64,000 bases of DNA from Gemmatimonadota bacterium (GTDB lineage: Bacteria > Gemmatimonadota > Gemmatimonadetes > Gemmatimonadales > Gemmatimonadaceae). The notes beneath the pieces were generated by a model. That model saw only the letters and a list, made by a program, of their open reading frames with translations. It was not told the DNA's origin and searched no databases. The translations under genes were made by a program, and so were the position numbers. Positions 1-8,150 of the stretch are shown here, piece after piece. The stretch's first letter is position 1; each line of letters begins with the position of its first letter. The stretch covers positions 50,022 to 114,021 of the forward strand of contig PLCA01000016.1 of assembly GCA_003134685.1 (NCBI GenBank). Direction: 5' to 3'.

Positions 1-2
1 TT

Positions 3-533
3 CGTGGCATGGAGCGCGTGAAGCGGATGACGCTCGTCGGCATCGCTCTCTCGATGATCGGTGTCGCCCTCGTGATCGTTGGAAGCGGCACATTGTCGAA
101 TGGCCAGACGACTCTCCTCGGATCAGTCCTTGTCTTCCTTGGAGTTCTGTGCTGGTCCGCCTATACGATCATGTTGCAGCCATACACGAAACGGATCGAC
201 GTGATCCAGCTCTCGGCCATCACGCTGGTCGGTGGCGCGGTGCCGTTGATCATCGCGTCGACGCCCGCGCTGGTCGCCACTGACTGGTCCAGCATCGGAG
301 CCGGCGGTTGGCTCGCGCTTTTCTACTCGAGCGTGATCTCGATGGGCGTCGCGTATTTCTTCTGGTATCGCGGCCTGCGGGTGCTCGGGCCTACTCGCAC
401 CGCCGTGTACTCGAACCTGCAACCGATCGTCGCCCTTCTGGCTGCGTGGGCGTTGCTCGGTGAAGTCCCGACGATCTTCCAGGGCCTGGGCGCGGTGACG
501 ATCATCGCCGGCGTATTCCTTACCAGAACATGA
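3..533 (+). CDS. EamA/DMT-family membrane transporter, 3' part
   Basis: This is the C-terminal half of a drug/metabolite-type permease. The frame is already open at the left window edge, so the true start lies upstream and the first internal Met at 9 is not the start. The visible protein has about five hydrophobic segments. The stretch around GWLALFYSSVISMGVAYFF and the closing GLGAVTIIAGVFL are typical of the second EamA repeat. Substrate cannot be read from sequence. Its stop overlaps the start of the next gene by four bases, suggesting co-transcription. Confidence 0.85.
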   Translation, partial: RGMERVKRMTLVGIALSMIGVALVIVGSGTLSNGQTTLLGSVLVFLGVLCWSAYTIMLQPYTKRIDVIQLSAITLVGGAVPLIIASTPALVATDWSSIGAGGWLALFYSSVISMGVAYFFWYRGLRVLGPTRTAVYSNLQPIVALLAAWALLGEVPTIFQGLGAVTIIAGVFLTRT

Positions 534-1222
534 GGCTCGTTCTCTTCGACATTGACGGCACGCTCCTCAATTCGGAAGGGCTCGGGCGCGCATCGATGCG
601 GCTGGCGCTGGGATCGATCTTCGGGTCGCCCGGAAATCCCGCGTATCGGTACGACGGAAAGACCGACAAGCAGATCGTGCGCGACGTCATGCGACTCGAG
701 GGTCACTCCGATGAGCACATCGATTCGCGGATGGAGAAGCTGATCGAGATTTACCTCGAAGGGCTTCGCGACGGAGTGAAGAGCGGAAAGTTCAACGTTC
801 GTCCCCTCGACGGCGTCGTCGAGCTGCTCGATGCGCTCGAGCCGCGCGAAGATGTCGTGCTCGGGCTGCTGACCGGGAATGTCGAAACCGGCGCGCGTAC
901 CAAGCTGAGGGCGGCCGGGATCGACCCGGATCGTTTTCGAGTCAACGCGTTCGGCTCGGATCACGAGCACCGTCCGGAGCTTCCGGCGGTCGCGCAAAGG
1001 AGGGCGAGCGAGCTGCTCGGGCTCGAAATCGCGGGGGGGCGTATGGTCGTCATCGGAGACACTCCCGCGGACATCGCGTGCGGGCGATCGCTGGGCGCGA
1101 AGGCGATCGGCGTCGCCAGCGGCCACTACACGGTCGAGCAGCTACTGGAGCACGATCCATACGCCGTTTTTCCGTCGCTGAAAAACACGCAACAGGTGCT
1201 CGAGAAGATCGTCAATGCGTGA
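530..1222 (+). CDS. HAD-superfamily hydrolase (phosphoglycolate phosphatase-like)
   Basis: A 230-aa cytosolic phosphatase of the haloacid dehalogenase superfamily. Motif I, DIDGT, with the nucleophile and acid/base aspartates, is at residues 7-11. The LLTGN threonine motif is mid-protein, and GDTPADIACG gives motif IV near residue 182. The helical cap between motifs I and II fits the Gph/PGP subgroup. The actual substrate is not determinable. The ATG sits in an ATGA overlap with the upstream transporter, and the gene overlaps the following CYTH gene by eight bases, so the three form one transcription unit. Confidence 0.88.
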   Translation: MRLVLFDIDGTLLNSEGLGRASMRLALGSIFGSPGNPAYRYDGKTDKQIVRDVMRLEGHSDEHIDSRMEKLIEIYLEGLRDGVKSGKFNVRPLDGVVELLDALEPREDVVLGLLTGNVETGARTKLRAAGIDPDRFRVNAFGSDHEHRPELPAVAQRRASELLGLEIAGGRMVVIGDTPADIACGRSLGAKAIGVASGHYTVEQLLEHDPYAVFPSLKNTQQVLEKIVNA

Positions 1223-1808
1223 GGTCGAGCTCAAAGCGGTCGTCGACGATCTCGCAAAGCGGCGCAGGACGATCGAGGCGGCGGGGGGAGTGCTGTCGTT
1301 CGAGGGAAAGACCTCCGACCGGCGCTACGACTTTGCGTCGGGCGAACTGTCGGGACGCGACGAAGTGCTGAGAACGCGGCGCTACCAGAGCAGCGCGTCG
1401 ACGAGGACGTACCTCGATTGGAAGGGTCCGACCGAGAAGAAGGGCGCATACAAGGTCCGCGAAGAGATCACCGCACCGGTCGAGGATTTCGACTCGCTCG
1501 AGAAGATACTGGAAAGACTCGGACTGACGCTCAGGTGGGAGATCGACCGCGAAATCGCCCAGTACCAGCTTGCCGGCGCGATCATTCGCTTCGAGACCTA
1601 CCCGCGCATGGACGTGCTGGTCGAGGTGGAGGGCGAGCCGGCCGCCATCGAGGCGGCGATCGAAGCCGTCGGGTTGCCGCGCGGGACGTTCACGAGCGAG
1701 AGACTGCCGGACTTCGTCAAAAAGTTCGAACACAGGACCGGCGTCCGTGCGGCTATGAGCGATAGGGAGATGAAGGGGCATTACGGGTTAAGGGATACTG
1801 CGAACTGA
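1215..1808 (+). CDS. CYTH-domain protein (class IV adenylate cyclase/triphosphatase type)
   Basis: A 197-aa protein opening with EVELK at residues 3-7, the ExExK signature of the CYTH triphosphate tunnel fold. Alternating charged strands follow, including RTYLDWKGP and IRFETYPRMDVLVEVEGE. Members hydrolyse or cyclise triphosphates (CyaB-like cyclase, thiamine triphosphatase, inorganic triphosphatase); which applies here is not decidable. The last codon is unusual in context: the TGA stop at 1806-1808 is contiguous with the outer arm of the dispersed repeat, so the C-terminus may have been set by repeat insertion. Confidence 0.82.
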   Translation: MREVELKAVVDDLAKRRRTIEAAGGVLSFEGKTSDRRYDFASGELSGRDEVLRTRRYQSSASTRTYLDWKGPTEKKGAYKVREEITAPVEDFDSLEKILERLGLTLRWEIDREIAQYQLAGAIIRFETYPRMDVLVEVEGEPAAIEAAIEAVGLPRGTFTSERLPDFVKKFEHRTGVRAAMSDREMKGHYGLRDTAN

Positions 1809-2010
1809 ACGGGATCCGAGATCTCAACTGCAAACTGAACGGGATCCGAGATCTCAGAGGCATAGATCTCAGTAGGTTGTCACCGCGCTCTGACCGTATT
1901 CCGCGCGTATCCGAGTACAACCGACCGCCTGTGCCATAGCGCCACTCAGATACGTCGCAGCGTAGTTACTAAAACCGGGGATCTACGCTTCTGAGATCTC
2001 GGATCACGTT
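1808..2010. repeat. Near-palindromic dispersed repeat, copy 1 (MITE-like)
   Basis: The sequence is about 90% identical, by eye, to 63799-64000 and lies in the same orientation. It has 30-bp terminal inverted repeats (1838-1867 against 1981-2010, three mismatches). An extra tandem copy of the left arm lies at 1808-1826. The arm core is AACGGGATCCGAGATCTCAG. Complementarity continues weakly inward, so most of the element could fold back on itself. No reading frame is preserved, so this looks like a non-autonomous mobile or structural repeat. Confidence 0.85.
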
Positions 2011-2089
2011 CTGTTGGCGGTTAAATAGATGTCGGCGCTTGCGAGCCAACGATTGCTTCCAGTACGAATCCGGATAGATTCACTCGGCA

Positions 2090-3889
2090 ATGAATCATCG
2101 ACTTTTGCGATGGATCGGTGTCCCGGTCCTGTCGCTCATAGCAGCCATTGCGCTGCCCGCCCAGGAAAACCCAGCAAAACGTCTTGCGAGCATCGTCGGT
2201 GTCGCCGCCGAGGAGTACGCGAAGGCGATTGACGAGCACGGAAAACTCATCTCGAAGGATGAGTTCGACGAGACTTACGGGTTCCTGACCGACGCCAAAC
2301 AGGTCGCGACCAGGCTTCGCGGCTACGATGCCGTGGCGACGAGGGCGATCCTCGACAGCATTGTTGCCGCGGTCGCGCAAAGAAAACCGCCGACAGTAGT
2401 AAGAGAGCTTCATCAGCATTTTGCCACGTCCCTCGGGACGGCCGGGGCGATGGATCTTCCAAAGGGCCCGCTCGATACGGTCGAGGGGCACGCGTTGTTC
2501 GTCAAGAACTGCGCGTCGTGTCACGGCATGACGGGGGCCGGTGACGGGCCGGCCGCGCACACGTTGAGCACGCCGCCGCCCGCGACCGGCGTCCGAAAAC
2601 TCACTCCCGAACTCACACCGACGCTTGCCTACAACGTCATCTCGGTTGGAGTGCGCGGCACGGCGATGCCGGGCTACGCTTCGTCGCTGACGCCGCAGCA
2701 GCGGTGGAACATCATCAACTACATCTACTTGCTCCGTGGCGAGCTGTTGAGACTCCCAGTCGCGGGAGCGGATGCGACGGCGATTCCCGGGGACACGGCA
2801 TCGCCGGTGATTCTGGCGCTGCTCGACAGCGCCCTCGACTTCGCGCGCAGTGGCAAGACCGCCGAAGCGGGTGATCGCGCCTTCGATGCGTACATCGCGT
2901 TCGAGCCGCTCGAGACTCCGGCGCGCGCGAAAAAGCCCGGACTCGTCGCGACGATGGAGCGCCACTTCGCCGACTTCAAGGGAGCAGTGAGGCGAAGCGA
3001 CCTCGCCGCCGCCAAGAGCTCGCGCGATGCGATCGCAAACGAGCTTCCGTCGGTTATCGATCTCACTCAGCAGCCGTCGGGCGCCTGGGAAGCTTTCTTC
3101 CAGTCCTTCCTTATCATCCTGCGTGAAGGATTCGAGGCGATTCTCGTGATCGGCGCGGTTGTCGCACTTCTGATCAAGACGGGACATCGCGAGCGGCTTC
3201 GCTCGATCTGGCTTGGAATCGTGCTCGGCCTCGTGGCGAGTCTCGCCACCGCCGTCATAATGAAGACGCTGCTCGCGGCGATGCCCGCCAGCAGGGAGAT
3301 CGTCGAGGCGACGACGATGCTGATCGCCGTCGTGGTGCTGTTCTCGGTGAGCTACTGGCTCATCTCCAAGGTCGAGGCCGCGAAGTGGCAGAAATTCATT
3401 CGCGAGAAAGTGAATTCGGCACTCGAGCACGGCGGCGGCAAAGCGCTCGCGCTCGTCGCATTCCTCGCGGTCTACCGCGAAGGAGCGGAGACCGCGCTCT
3501 TCTACCAGGCGCTGTTCAACGAAGGACCCAACGTCGGACTTCCGCTCGCGCTCGGGATCGTCATCGGGTTCGCCGCGCTGGCGGTGATCTTCACGCTCTT
3601 CTATCGCTACGGTGTCCGAATCCCGATGCGTCGGTTCTTCACGGTGACGAGCATCCTGCTCTATTACATGGCGTTCGTGTTCATGGGGAAAGGAATCCGC
3701 GAGCTCCAGGAAGGGAACATCATGCGCATCACGGTGATTCCGGGCGGGCCACACGTCGATGCAATGGGTATCTATCCGAGCGTCGAGACGCTTACGGCGC
3801 AGGGGATTCTCATTATCCTGCTACTCTTCGCTACCGTCAGGACATTCGGCCCCGGTCATAAACCGGAACCGGGTGTGCCCGGGGCGTAG
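2090..3889 (+). CDS. FTR1-family iron permease with fused cytochrome c domain
   Basis: A 599-aa fusion. A signal peptide (about residues 1-25) is followed by a helical region. A class I cytochrome c domain has CASCH at 141-145 and a probable axial Met in AMPGY near 192. The C-terminal half is an FTR1 permease with about seven membrane segments. It carries both REGxE motifs, REGFE at 345-349 and YREGAE near 462. FTR1 proteins move iron across the membrane coupled to ferrous oxidation, so the haem domain may supply the electron-acceptor step (inference). It stands alone downstream of repeat copy 1, which occupies its upstream region. Confidence 0.9.
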   Translation: MNHRLLRWIGVPVLSLIAAIALPAQENPAKRLASIVGVAAEEYAKAIDEHGKLISKDEFDETYGFLTDAKQVATRLRGYDAVATRAILDSIVAAVAQRKPPTVVRELHQHFATSLGTAGAMDLPKGPLDTVEGHALFVKNCASCHGMTGAGDGPAAHTLSTPPPATGVRKLTPELTPTLAYNVISVGVRGTAMPGYASSLTPQQRWNIINYIYLLRGELLRLPVAGADATAIPGDTASPVILALLDSALDFARSGKTAEAGDRAFDAYIAFEPLETPARAKKPGLVATMERHFADFKGAVRRSDLAAAKSSRDAIANELPSVIDLTQQPSGAWEAFFQSFLIILREGFEAILVIGAVVALLIKTGHRERLRSIWLGIVLGLVASLATAVIMKTLLAAMPASREIVEATTMLIAVVVLFSVSYWLISKVEAAKWQKFIREKVNSALEHGGGKALALVAFLAVYREGAETALFYQALFNEGPNVGLPLALGIVIGFAALAVIFTLFYRYGVRIPMRRFFTVTSILLYYMAFVFMGKGIRELQEGNIMRITVIPGGPHVDAMGIYPSVETLTAQGILIILLLFATVRTFGPGHKPEPGVPGA

Positions 3890-3924
3890 CACTTGCCCAT
3901 TGTCGTTCGAAGCGGGAGACTGAG

Positions 3925-4836
3925 ATGACAACCAGGCAGATGCCGGCAACCGCGGATGATCAACACGGAATCCGACCCAAAGGATACCGCCTGCCCGAGT
4001 CAACGCGCCTCGGCAGAGTGCGTTTGCAGGTCGCGGATCTCGAGCGATCGCTCTCCTTCTATGAGAGGGTGCTTGGAATGAGAGTGATCCGCCGCACCCA
4101 TGACTCGGTGAGCCTCGGACCGCACGGAGAAGATCGAGAGATCGTTCACCTGCGCCAGCTGAGGAGCGCGCGGCCGGTGCCGAAGCGCGGACTGCTCGGC
4201 CTCTATCATTTCGCGATCCTGCTGCCCGATCGGGCATCGCTCGGCCGGTTCGTAGCGCATCTCGCCGCGATCGGCGAATACGCCGGGATGTCGGATCACT
4301 TCGTGAGCGAAGCAGTTTATCTCACCGATCCCGATGGCCTTGGCATCGAGGTGTACGCGGATCGCCCGCGCGACGCATGGCGCTACGACGAACGGCAGTT
4401 GTACATGACCACGAATAGTCTCGACGTGGATGATCTGGTGAAGTCGGCCGGCGGCGAGCGTTGGAAGGGAATGCCGGCCGGTACCGTGCTCGGCCACGTG
4501 CATCTCTACGTCGATGACATCGCAAAGGCCGAGGCGTTCTATCATGACGCGTTCGGATTCGACAAGGTCGTGTGGAGTTATCCAGGCGCGCTGTTCATGT
4601 CGGCAGGTGGATATCATCATCATCTCGGCACCAACACCTGGGCTCGAGGCGCGCCGCCGGCGACGGACGCGGATGCGCGTCTGCTCGAGTGGGAGATCAT
4701 CGTCCCGACGAAGAAGGACGCCGAGGAAGCGGCGCGCCACGTGAAGGCGGCCGGGTACCCCGTGAAAGAGGAGAATGGCGAATGGATTCTGACCGATCCG
4801 TGGGGCACGAGCCTCAGACTCGTTCCCGAAAAATGA
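3925..4836 (+). CDS. VOC-family ring-cleavage dioxygenase/glyoxalase-like protein
   Basis: A 303-aa protein with two vicinal-oxygen-chelate halves. The first starts at RLGRVRLQVADLERSLSFY (about residue 30) and the second at GHVHLYVDDIAKAEAFYHD (about 190). The pattern LYHFAILLPDR and YHHHLGTNTW match the CatE-like catechol 2,3-dioxygenase group, where His and Glu residues bind a metal. Substrate unknown. The ATG has an upstream GGGAGA. The stop overlaps the ATG of the following lipoprotein. Confidence 0.85.
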   Translation: MTTRQMPATADDQHGIRPKGYRLPESTRLGRVRLQVADLERSLSFYERVLGMRVIRRTHDSVSLGPHGEDREIVHLRQLRSARPVPKRGLLGLYHFAILLPDRASLGRFVAHLAAIGEYAGMSDHFVSEAVYLTDPDGLGIEVYADRPRDAWRYDERQLYMTTNSLDVDDLVKSAGGERWKGMPAGTVLGHVHLYVDDIAKAEAFYHDAFGFDKVVWSYPGALFMSAGGYHHHLGTNTWARGAPPATDADARLLEWEIIVPTKKDAEEAARHVKAAGYPVKEENGEWILTDPWGTSLRLVPEK

Positions 4837-5345
4837 TGCGACATCGTGGGCACGTTCGTTTCTGGGATCAAGGATGGCGTTTGGGTGTGTCGCTGGTAGC
4901 CGTCGCACTGGTGGCGTGCTCGAGTCAGATGCGGTCTGGTGGAAGTGGGGGATTTCAATTCGCGTCTGACGCTGCCGCGATCAAGGCGACACTGGACACG
5001 ACTGCCGCCGGATGGAATCGGAGCGAGCTACCGGTTTACCTCTCAGCCTATGTGGATTCGTCGACGGCGATGGGCTCGACCGGACTCGTGCGCGGAGTGA
5101 GGGGAATCGAGGGGCAGATGCGCGCGGGATACTGGAAGACGGGCCGTCCGCTTCAAATGCTCAGCTACGACCATCTGGAGATCAGGCCAATCGGGCCGAA
5201 TCAGGCGATCGTGACCGGGCAGTACATTCTCACCGGAGCAGGAATTCCCAACCGAACTGGTTGGTTCACCACGATCTGGGTTCGCGTCCCCCCGGGCGGG
5301 CATCCGCCCACCGGGTGGCGAATGGTGCACGATCACTCGTCGTGA
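4833..5345 (+). CDS. Small SnoaL/DUF4440-like lipoprotein
   Basis: A 170-aa protein starting at ATGATG (4833 or 4836), overlapping the previous stop. An N-terminal hydrophobic stretch ends in VALVAC, a lipobox. The mature part (KATLDTTAAGWNRSELPVYLSAYVDSS, given here only as a pointer to about residues 50-75) has the helix-then-strand layout of NTF2-like DUF4440 domains. It ends with GWRMVHDHSS, which fits the last strand of that fold. These domains bind small ligands or serve as putative hydrolases; no activity can be assigned. A terminator lies 60 bases downstream. Confidence 0.75.
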   Translation: MMRHRGHVRFWDQGWRLGVSLVAVALVACSSQMRSGGSGGFQFASDAAAIKATLDTTAAGWNRSELPVYLSAYVDSSTAMGSTGLVRGVRGIEGQMRAGYWKTGRPLQMLSYDHLEIRPIGPNQAIVTGQYILTGAGIPNRTGWFTTIWVRVPPGGHPPTGWRMVHDHSS

Positions 5346-5404
5346 ACGCGGGGCAAATCGGTGTGGGCGCCCAGAGGCGGAATCCGCGTGTGGGGTTGGT
5401 ACGC

Positions 5405-5436
5405 AAAGAGTCCGCCCCGACCTGGGCGGACTCTTT
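5405..5436. terminator. Strong hairpin terminator between convergent units
   Basis: A perfect 13-bp inverted repeat, AAAGAGTCCGCCC (5405-5417) and GGGCGGACTCTTT (5424-5436), with a six-base loop. The A-rich and T-rich stem ends let it serve either strand. It separates the plus-strand VOC/lipoprotein unit from the minus-strand lgt unit. Confidence 0.85.
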
Positions 5437-5512
5437 GAGCGCGGCTGCATTCACGCTGTACCGGCTCATGCTGATCTACACTCTCGTCAGATCCGGTTGA
5501 CGACCAGCTGCG

Positions 5513-5681
5513 CTACATAGGCGCGAGGCGCGTTGCCGTCCGCCTGTCGGGGGACCGGCGGTGAGACCCACGAAACGGATTTGCCGGTTCCATCGCCGCG
5601 CAGCTGGAAAGCGCGGCGATGATCGCGCCCGCCGAAATCAACGCGCGTGACGAAATCAACGCGCGCGTCTGCAGTGACCGA
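5513..5681 (-). other. Short open frames between lgt stop and terminator; possible decayed lipoprotein
   Basis: Two overlapping minus-strand frames look coding-like but incomplete. From TTG at 5659 to TAG at 5513 a 48-codon frame begins with a short lipoprotein-like signal ending in AALSSC. In another frame, in phase with lgt and open from the lgt stop to TGA just left of 5513, a tail reads VSWVSPPVPRQADG then AYVAQLVVNRI. Neither frame has a good ribosome site, and the second has no ATG, GTG or TTG. A 14-base direct repeat (GCGCGTTGATTTCG twice near 5635-5665) sits at the front. A frameshifted gene remnant is possible; chance is not excluded. Confidence 0.25.
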
Positions 5682-6542
5682 TTAAGCTACCTGAGTTTGA
5701 GTCGTGGCATAAATCCCCGGTGCGTCAGCGTGCGGATTCCGACGCATGTACATCCAGACCGCGCCGCCAATCGTGAACAGCACCGCGATCACCTGCGCTG
5801 TCGTAAACGGACCAAAGAAACGGTCGTCCTTTGCGCGCACGAACTCGATCAAAAACCGCTCGATCCCCGCCAGCACGCAGTATAGTCCGAACAGCCAACC
5901 CTCTGCGTGCTTGTGACCGCGAAAACGCCAGAGGATGAGGAACATCACGAAGCCGAGCACGACCTCGTAGAGCTGAGTCGGATGGACGGAAAGAACCGTA
6001 TTCGGCGATGAGCCCAACGGCGGCGGGATGTGAAACAGCTGCGTCATGTTCGAGACCGTCGAAGGCGGTGCTCCGTTGGGGAAGCTCACCGCCCACGGTC
6101 CGTTCCAGGGGCGTCCGTAGTCGTCGCCAACCGCCCAGCAGCCGGTCCGCCCCAGGGAATAACCCGCGGCGAGCGCGGGCGCGGCGACATCGCTGATGCG
6201 CGTAAAGCTCTGATGCTTGCGGTGGATCACGATGTAGGAGGCAATTATTCCACCGGTCAGTCCGCCCCAGAACACGAAGCCGGCTCTGCTCAGGAGAGCG
6301 CTGAAGTCGTGCATCAGGATGGCGTAGTAGATCTTGCCACCGAGGAGTCCGCCGACGACTCCCGCAAAGACGACGTCGCCGATGGGCTCGGGGTCGTGAC
6401 CGCGCCGCGCGAGCTCACGTTGCGAGATGATCTGGGCGATGACGAACGCCATCAGAACGGCCAGTCCGAATCCGGTGAGCTGGAGCGGGCCGACATCATA
6501 CGAAAGGGGCTGCTGGACTATCGAAGCGAAAATCGTTGGCAT
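5682..6542 (-). CDS. lgt: Prolipoprotein diacylglyceryl transferase (Lgt)
   Basis: A 286-aa, seven-helix inner-membrane enzyme that moves diacylglycerol from phosphatidylglycerol to the lipobox cysteine. Family landmarks are VFWGGLTGG, LGRTGCWAVGDDYG, HPTQLYE and IERFLIEFVR. Two usual residues differ: the HGG histidine is Trp in FWGG, and the Asn of GRxGNF is Cys in GRTGC. Such variants are known among Lgt homologues, and the overall pattern and many lipoproteins in this window support function. It is last in the minus-strand run, 10 bases after tsaD. Confidence 0.88.
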   Translation of the reverse strand: MPTIFASIVQQPLSYDVGPLQLTGFGLAVLMAFVIAQIISQRELARRGHDPEPIGDVVFAGVVGGLLGGKIYYAILMHDFSALLSRAGFVFWGGLTGGIIASYIVIHRKHQSFTRISDVAAPALAAGYSLGRTGCWAVGDDYGRPWNGPWAVSFPNGAPPSTVSNMTQLFHIPPPLGSSPNTVLSVHPTQLYEVVLGFVMFLILWRFRGHKHAEGWLFGLYCVLAGIERFLIEFVRAKDDRFFGPFTTAQVIAVLFTIGGAVWMYMRRNPHADAPGIYATTQTQVA

Positions 6543-6552
6543 GGCTCTGAAT

Positions 6553-7596
6553 CTAGGCTGCTACGACGCCCGGGATAGGGCTGCTGGCGTAGGCGTTCAA
6601 ATCGAGGCCCGATCTCTCGCCCTGCTCGAATCTGAAAAATGCCGCGCGGGCAATCATCGCGGCATTATCCGTAGCAAGGCGCGGACTCGGCGTAAGGACG
6701 GTGATACCCTCTAGCTCGAGTCTCGTTCGCATCGCGGTGGCAAGGGTGCGATTGCAGGCGACGCCACCGCCCAGGACGACCCGCTGACGGGAGAAGGCAT
6801 TGGCGGCGCGCCAGGTCTTCTCGACCAACGTATCGACGAGTGAATCCTGGAATCCGCGGGCAAGGTCGGCCTTGTCGGCTTCGATGTCCTTTGACGCGCG
6901 CACGGCGTTGAGCACGGCGGTCTTGATGCCGCTGAACGAGAAGGCGTAGTAGTCGTCGTCCTTTGGCAGCGCGTTCTTTCGCACCATCGCTCTGGCGAAA
7001 TGGAAACGCTTTGGATTTCCCTCGAGCGCGAGCTGCTCGACGTATCGCCCGCCGGGGTAGGGAAGACCGAGAAGCTTGGCGACCTTGTCGAATGCTTCGC
7101 CGGCCGCGTCGTCGCGCGTTGCCCCGAGCAGCCGGTATTTCCCCCAGGCTTCGACGTCGAGAAGCAGCGTGTGTCCGCCCGAGATCAACAGCGCAGTGAA
7201 CGGCGGCACGGCATCGGGGTGCTCGAGCGCCGCCGCGAACAGGTGTCCCTCCATGTGATGAATTCCGAGCAGCGGAATTCCGCACGAAAACGCGAGCGCC
7301 TTCCCGTAGCTCACTCCGACCAGCAGCGCGCCCACCAAGCCCGGAGTGTTCGTGACGGCGACGGCGTCGAGATCATCGAGTTTTGTTCCCGCCTCTTCGA
7401 GCGCGCGCGCGACCACCGGGACAATGCTGGTGAGATGCGCACGTGATGCGATCTCCGGGACTACTCCGCCAAAGACGCGGTGGACGTCCTGCGACAGGAT
7501 CACGAGAGACTTCTGGGTGACCTGGTCGCCCTTTCCCTCGAGAACGGCGGCGGACGTCTCGTCGCACGAAGTCTCGATGCCCAGGATGCGCGTCAC
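6553..7596 (-). CDS. tsaD: tRNA N6-adenosine threonylcarbamoyltransferase TsaD
   Basis: A 347-aa ASKHA-fold protein that transfers the threonylcarbamoyl group to A37 of ANN-decoding tRNAs. It starts ILGIETSCDETSAAV. The metal-binding HHMEGH is at about residues 116-121, LLISGGHT gives the nucleotide loop, and VLGGGVACNRTL the C-terminal phosphate loop. The length is normal. It follows the TlpA-like gene with two bases between the stop and this ATG. The partners TsaB, TsaC and TsaE are not in the window. Confidence 0.96.
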   Translation of the reverse strand: MTRILGIETSCDETSAAVLEGKGDQVTQKSLVILSQDVHRVFGGVVPEIASRAHLTSIVPVVARALEEAGTKLDDLDAVAVTNTPGLVGALLVGVSYGKALAFSCGIPLLGIHHMEGHLFAAALEHPDAVPPFTALLISGGHTLLLDVEAWGKYRLLGATRDDAAGEAFDKVAKLLGLPYPGGRYVEQLALEGNPKRFHFARAMVRKNALPKDDDYYAFSFSGIKTAVLNAVRASKDIEADKADLARGFQDSLVDTLVEKTWRAANAFSRQRVVLGGGVACNRTLATAMRTRLELEGITVLTPSPRLATDNAAMIARAAFFRFEQGERSGLDLNAYASSPIPGVVAA

Positions 7597-7598
7597 GA

Positions 7599-8150
7599 CT
7601 ATTCCGTGCGCTCCGTGAGAAGCCTGTCCACCAGTGCCCGCGCCTCGGGCGAGTTCCAGTCGGTAGCCGACATCAGCTTCTTCCTGATCACGCCGTCCTT
7701 GCCGATGATGAACGTCTCCGGATAACCGGTGATGTCGTACAGGTCGGTGATCTCGCCCTTCGGATCGTGCAGGATCTCGAATGTGAGACCGTACTGTTTC
7801 GCGAACGCGCGGATCCCAGAGTCGGTCCCGGGGTCGTCGATGCTGACCGCCACGATCTTCAATCCCTTCGGACCGTACGTCTTGTGCAGCGCTTCAATGC
7901 TCGGCATTTCCACGCGGCACGGCAGGCACCACGTCGCCCAGACGTTGATCATCACCACCTGGCCGCGATAATCGGCGAGGGTCTTTTCCTTCGGGATGGA
8001 ATCGAGGGTGAGCGCCTTGAAATTGGGCGCTTTGGTTCCCAGCTCCACCGGGAACAGCTCGTGGCGGAGATACCGCGTGGCACCGTACGCGATCGCGCAG
8101 GTGAGGCCGAGGACGAGCGCGCCAATCGCGAGCTGCTTCCTGCCCGTCAT
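7599..8150 (-). CDS. TlpA/ResA-type membrane-anchored thioredoxin
   Basis: A 183-aa thiol-disulfide protein. The chosen ATG at 8150 overlaps the rpe stop by four bases. The frame stays open 105 bases further upstream, but only as an rpe shadow. An N-terminal anchor (about residues 5-25) is followed by a redoxin fold with WATWCLPCRVEMPS, in which CxxC is the active site near residue 77. GYPETFIIGKDG supplies the cis-Pro region. Homologues reduce apocytochrome c or periplasmic disulfides; no cytochrome maturation genes are adjacent. Confidence 0.9.
   Translation of the reverse strand: MTGRKQLAIGALVLGLTCAIAYGATRYLRHELFPVELGTKAPNFKALTLDSIPKEKTLADYRGQVVMINVWATWCLPCRVEMPSIEALHKTYGPKGLKIVAVSIDDPGTDSGIRAFAKQYGLTFEILHDPKGEITDLYDITGYPETFIIGKDGVIRKKLMSATDWNSPEARALVDRLLTERTE

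Noticed and set aside
2021..3754. A 577-codon minus-strand open frame
   Set aside because: Antisense to the FTR1 fusion, low-complexity Arg/Asp/His composition, no recognisable motif.
5490..5560. tRNA-like GTAGCGCAGCTGGTCGTC on the minus strand
   Set aside because: No D-arm partner, anticodon arm or T-arm follows; the resemblance is only local, and coding-like frames cover it.
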